The notes under the pieces: model-generated
What the model saw: only the letters and a program-made list of their open reading frames with translations
What the model was told of the DNA's origin: nothing
Databases searched by the model: none
Assembly: GCA_033761815.1 (NCBI GenBank)
Contig: JANRMF010000093.1
Coordinates: 1 to 7,781, forward strand
Origin: JANRKH01 sp033761815
Lineage (GTDB): Bacteria; Pseudomonadota; Alphaproteobacteria; Rickettsiales; Rickettsiaceae
Reading direction: 5' to 3'
Length of the DNA: 7,781 bases
Shown here: positions 5,518-7,781 of the stretch, in pieces
How positions within the stretch are numbered: the stretch's first letter is position 1
How the letters are laid out: the number at the start of each line of letters is the position of its first letter
Program-made: the position numbers and the translations under genes

Positions 5518-7781
5518 CTACCACGCATCAGTTTTAGATAAATCACCACACCCACCCCCGGATATCTGCACATTCGCCTCTTGCTCTGTTAGCATCGCTC
5601 CTTCTTGTGTAGGGAGCCAAGTTTCTGCGGACCATGAAGAGCTTTGATCCTCTTCATCATCGATGCGCGGTCTTTTACTAACTGAGTAATCTGGAGTTAT
5701 GGCAGATCCCAGATCCTCAGCTCCAAGTTGCATGGCGCTATTATCTTCTTCTGGTGGGTGCAAGAATTCTACCGGCATTTGTAAGACATCAAATTTCAAA
5801 TTAGGGTAGATTTCAAAAGCTTTATTTATGCAATTTTTACTCTCTTGTTCATTACCTTCATTCCTTAAAATTAATCCCAGCTCATAATGAGCTTGAGCCC
5901 TTTCTTCTGAATATCCATCAAATGGTTTATCTGAGATTTTGGTGGCTTTTTCGTATTCTGATTTTGCCTCTTCAAATTTATTCTGATGTCTGTATATTGC
6001 GGCGAGTTTTGTGCGGGCAATTCCAAGGAAATGGGGTTTTTCTTCTTCGTTTTTGTATAGCTCGGATAATATTGAGATTGACTTTTTAGAGTTCGTCGCA
6101 GCTTTATCAAACTCACCACTGGCTAAATAAGCTGTACTTAAACTACTATAAGATCTAGCAAGCTCAAAATTGTCATTATTGTAACCTTTCTCAGTTCTAA
6201 TTCCCAAAGCTTTTTGGGCAGATTCCAGGGCCTCATCCTTAAGTCCAAGACGTGCATTTATCTTTGTAAGAAAATCATAGTAGATTGGGATGTATTTAAT
6301 GTCCTCCTTATGTTCTTTTTCAAAATGCTGAGCATCTTCAATACATGATATTAAATCACGTTTTGCATTATCCGTATAGCCCAAATTAAATAAAGCAAGT
6401 GCTAAATGGAATTTTTCGTTAATGATTTGCTTCAGGGCCTTATTATATTTTGAAAAGCCAGGGCTTGTCTTCTTCAGACATTTTATAGCTTCTTGAAAAT
6501 AAGGCATAGAACTCACATAGTCTTCTTTTTCAAAATAACCTGCTCCAAGATAATCATTAACTTCCCCCTCTTCATAATTAATATCAAAATCGTTAGACTC
6601 CTCAGCTCCTAATTCTTTTGCTTGCGTTATGATAATGTGGGCTTTCTGATAATATTCAAAAGCCTTTTGCGCATCAAAGAGAGGGATTCTACAATATTCT
6701 CCCATTTTCTCTAAAATATGCGCTTTGTGAATATAGTCCGTTATTGTTTTGGGTTCTAAATCTATAATTTTAAGTATATGAGGAAGAAGTTCTCTGGTTT
6801 TTTGCCATGTTGCATCTTTGTGACTTTCTATGTCAGGACATTCGTCATCAAAGAAGTGAAATAGTCTTGAGATTATGCTTGCAGCAGATTCTGGGGCTGA
6901 TAATTTTGTATGTTCAATAAATCTATTTTGGATTATCTCGTGAATATATATTCCTCTGTTATTATCATCGCTTATATATCCTTGAGAAAGAAGAGTTTTT
7001 AATGTAGCATCAAACAAAGTTTCTGATACTAATTCCATTTTCATTAGTAACTTAAAGCTTATAAAAGAGCCACTCAGATAAGCAATAGGCTCTAGTATTT
7101 TCCATTCAGGACTTGATACATCTATTTCTTTGAAGTGATCAGTGAGATTATTTGGAATGTAATCCATCATCATATCAAAAGATGCACTAAATGGAAATTG
7201 GTTAATAGCTCTATCTATAATAGATAGATCGATAGGTAAAACAGAATCTACTTTAAAAATTGCCTCGTGCATTTTTTCTTTTTGCTCCTGAGTAAACTCA
7301 GAGCCCAACCCTTTTGACTTTAGAGATTGGTTTATATATTCGATAGCCGCCTCTTTAGTTAGAGGTTTAATTTTTAAAGCTGCGAAGTTGAGGTGCATCA
7401 TGTGAGGGAGTGTATTGCTTAAATCATCGTTTTTTGAAGTAATTAGAATTTGGACATTATTGGGTAAATTTGCTATGAACTCAAAAACATCGCTGAATTT
7501 TGTCAGATTATCTAGAATTAGTAATATATTTTGGTCCGTTTTCCACATTTTATCCTGAATTAATTGTAGGTAATTTTGATATTCGGGTAAACTTTCAGGT
7601 TTTTTTATGTCAAATGTTCGGGCTATATTATCTATAGCAATATCAAAACTTTCTTTCGTAGTAGCGTCTATGGAAATAGCAACCCTATTTGGCCGCTGAG
7701 TAAAATAGTCTTTAGCATATTTTTCAGCAAGAAATGATTTACCGATACCTGGCAAACCATTAATGACTAGTATTTTGTTAT
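5518..7781 (-). CDS. NB-ARC (STAND) ATPase with TPR repeats, 5' end beyond window
   Basis: The frame is open to the right edge, giving 753 visible residues; the apparent TTG start at 7755 lies inside the P-loop and is not a start. Residues 4-15 (LVINGLPGIGKS) hold Walker A, LLILDN at 86-91 is Walker B, and ILITSK at 111-116 is the sensor segment. KIKPLTKEAAIEYI at about 137-150 and a winged-helix region ending in IHE near 279-281 (the MHD position) complete an NB-ARC module. From about 330 to 680 run several TPR-like helical pairs, for example ARSYSSLSTAYLASGEFDKA, IARTKLAAIYRHQNKFEEAK and AQAHYELGLILRNEGNEQES. A hydrophilic tail of about 70 residues contains SKRPRIDDEED (701-711) and SGGGCG. 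STAND proteins are ligand-triggered oligomerising switches, used in signalling, phage defence and host interaction. Any N-terminal effector domain is outside the window, so the function cannot be assigned. The gene converges on fliJ. Confidence 0.85.
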   Translation of the reverse strand, partial: NKILVINGLPGIGKSFLAEKYAKDYFTQRPNRVAISIDATTKESFDIAIDNIARTFDIKKPESLPEYQNYLQLIQDKMWKTDQNILLILDNLTKFSDVFEFIANLPNNVQILITSKNDDLSNTLPHMMHLNFAALKIKPLTKEAAIEYINQSLKSKGLGSEFTQEQKEKMHEAIFKVDSVLPIDLSIIDRAINQFPFSASFDMMMDYIPNNLTDHFKEIDVSSPEWKILEPIAYLSGSFISFKLLMKMELVSETLFDATLKTLLSQGYISDDNNRGIYIHEIIQNRFIEHTKLSAPESAASIISRLFHFFDDECPDIESHKDATWQKTRELLPHILKIIDLEPKTITDYIHKAHILEKMGEYCRIPLFDAQKAFEYYQKAHIIITQAKELGAEESNDFDINYEEGEVNDYLGAGYFEKEDYVSSMPYFQEAIKCLKKTSPGFSKYNKALKQIINEKFHLALALFNLGYTDNAKRDLISCIEDAQHFEKEHKEDIKYIPIYYDFLTKINARLGLKDEALESAQKALGIRTEKGYNNDNFELARSYSSLSTAYLASGEFDKAATNSKKSISILSELYKNEEEKPHFLGIARTKLAAIYRHQNKFEEAKSEYEKATKISDKPFDGYSEERAQAHYELGLILRNEGNEQESKNCINKAFEIYPNLKFDVLQMPVEFLHPPEEDNSAMQLGAEDLGSAITPDYSVSKRPRIDDEEDQSSSWSAETWLPTQEGAMLTEQEANVQISGGGCGDLSKTDAW

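Noticed and set aside
5871..6119. 82-residue minus-strand frame inside the TPR region
   Set aside because: It is an out-of-frame shadow within the NB-ARC-TPR gene, Lys- and Ser-rich and without a domain.
7753..7755. TTG as the start of the NB-ARC gene
   Set aside because: The codon is inside the P-loop (GLPGIGKS), and the frame continues upstream with LVING to the window edge.

Overview
The window is AT-rich alphaproteobacterial DNA. It holds part of a flagellar gene cluster and, at the right, a large ATPase-repeat protein of a different kind. FliM and FliL both match the alphaproteobacterial branch of their families, and the promoter region carries a CtrA-type box, a regulator confined to Alphaproteobacteria. 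AT-rich DNA, compact flagellar genes and an adjacent NB-ARC-TPR protein with a eukaryote-style tail together suggest a flagellated Rickettsiales-like intracellular bacterium (for example the Midichloriaceae, such as Jidaibacter). This assignment is inference from family resemblance, not a database match.

Layout: 1-838 (-) is fliM, cut by the left edge. 842-1402 (-) is fliL, three bases ahead of fliM in one operon. 1403-1533 is a divergent promoter region with a TTAA-N7-TTAA box. 1534-2307 (+) is flgF. 2308-2426 is a short leader with a good sigma70-type promoter. 2427-3632 (+) is a degenerate-GGDEF/EAL protein, 3617-4981 (+) is fliI and 4968-5372 (+) is fliJ; these three overlap end to end and are probably translationally coupled. 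5373-5517 is a convergent intergenic stretch that holds a 107-bp element with 11-bp terminal inverted repeats. 5518-7781 (-) is an NB-ARC (STAND) ATPase with TPR repeats; its 5' end lies beyond the right edge.

How the genes work together: FliI and FliJ power and feed the flagellar type III exporter, FlgF is a proximal rod subunit, FliL supports the stator-rotor interface and FliM is a C-ring switch subunit. Two features point to unusual control. FliM starts at its middle domain and lacks the N-terminal CheY-docking peptide. A putative cyclic-di-GMP phosphodiesterase with all its expected catalytic residues sits at the head of the fliI-fliJ transcription unit. The NB-ARC-TPR gene converges on the flagellar operon and need not be functionally linked to it. 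I see no RNA genes, CRISPR arrays or complete transposases.
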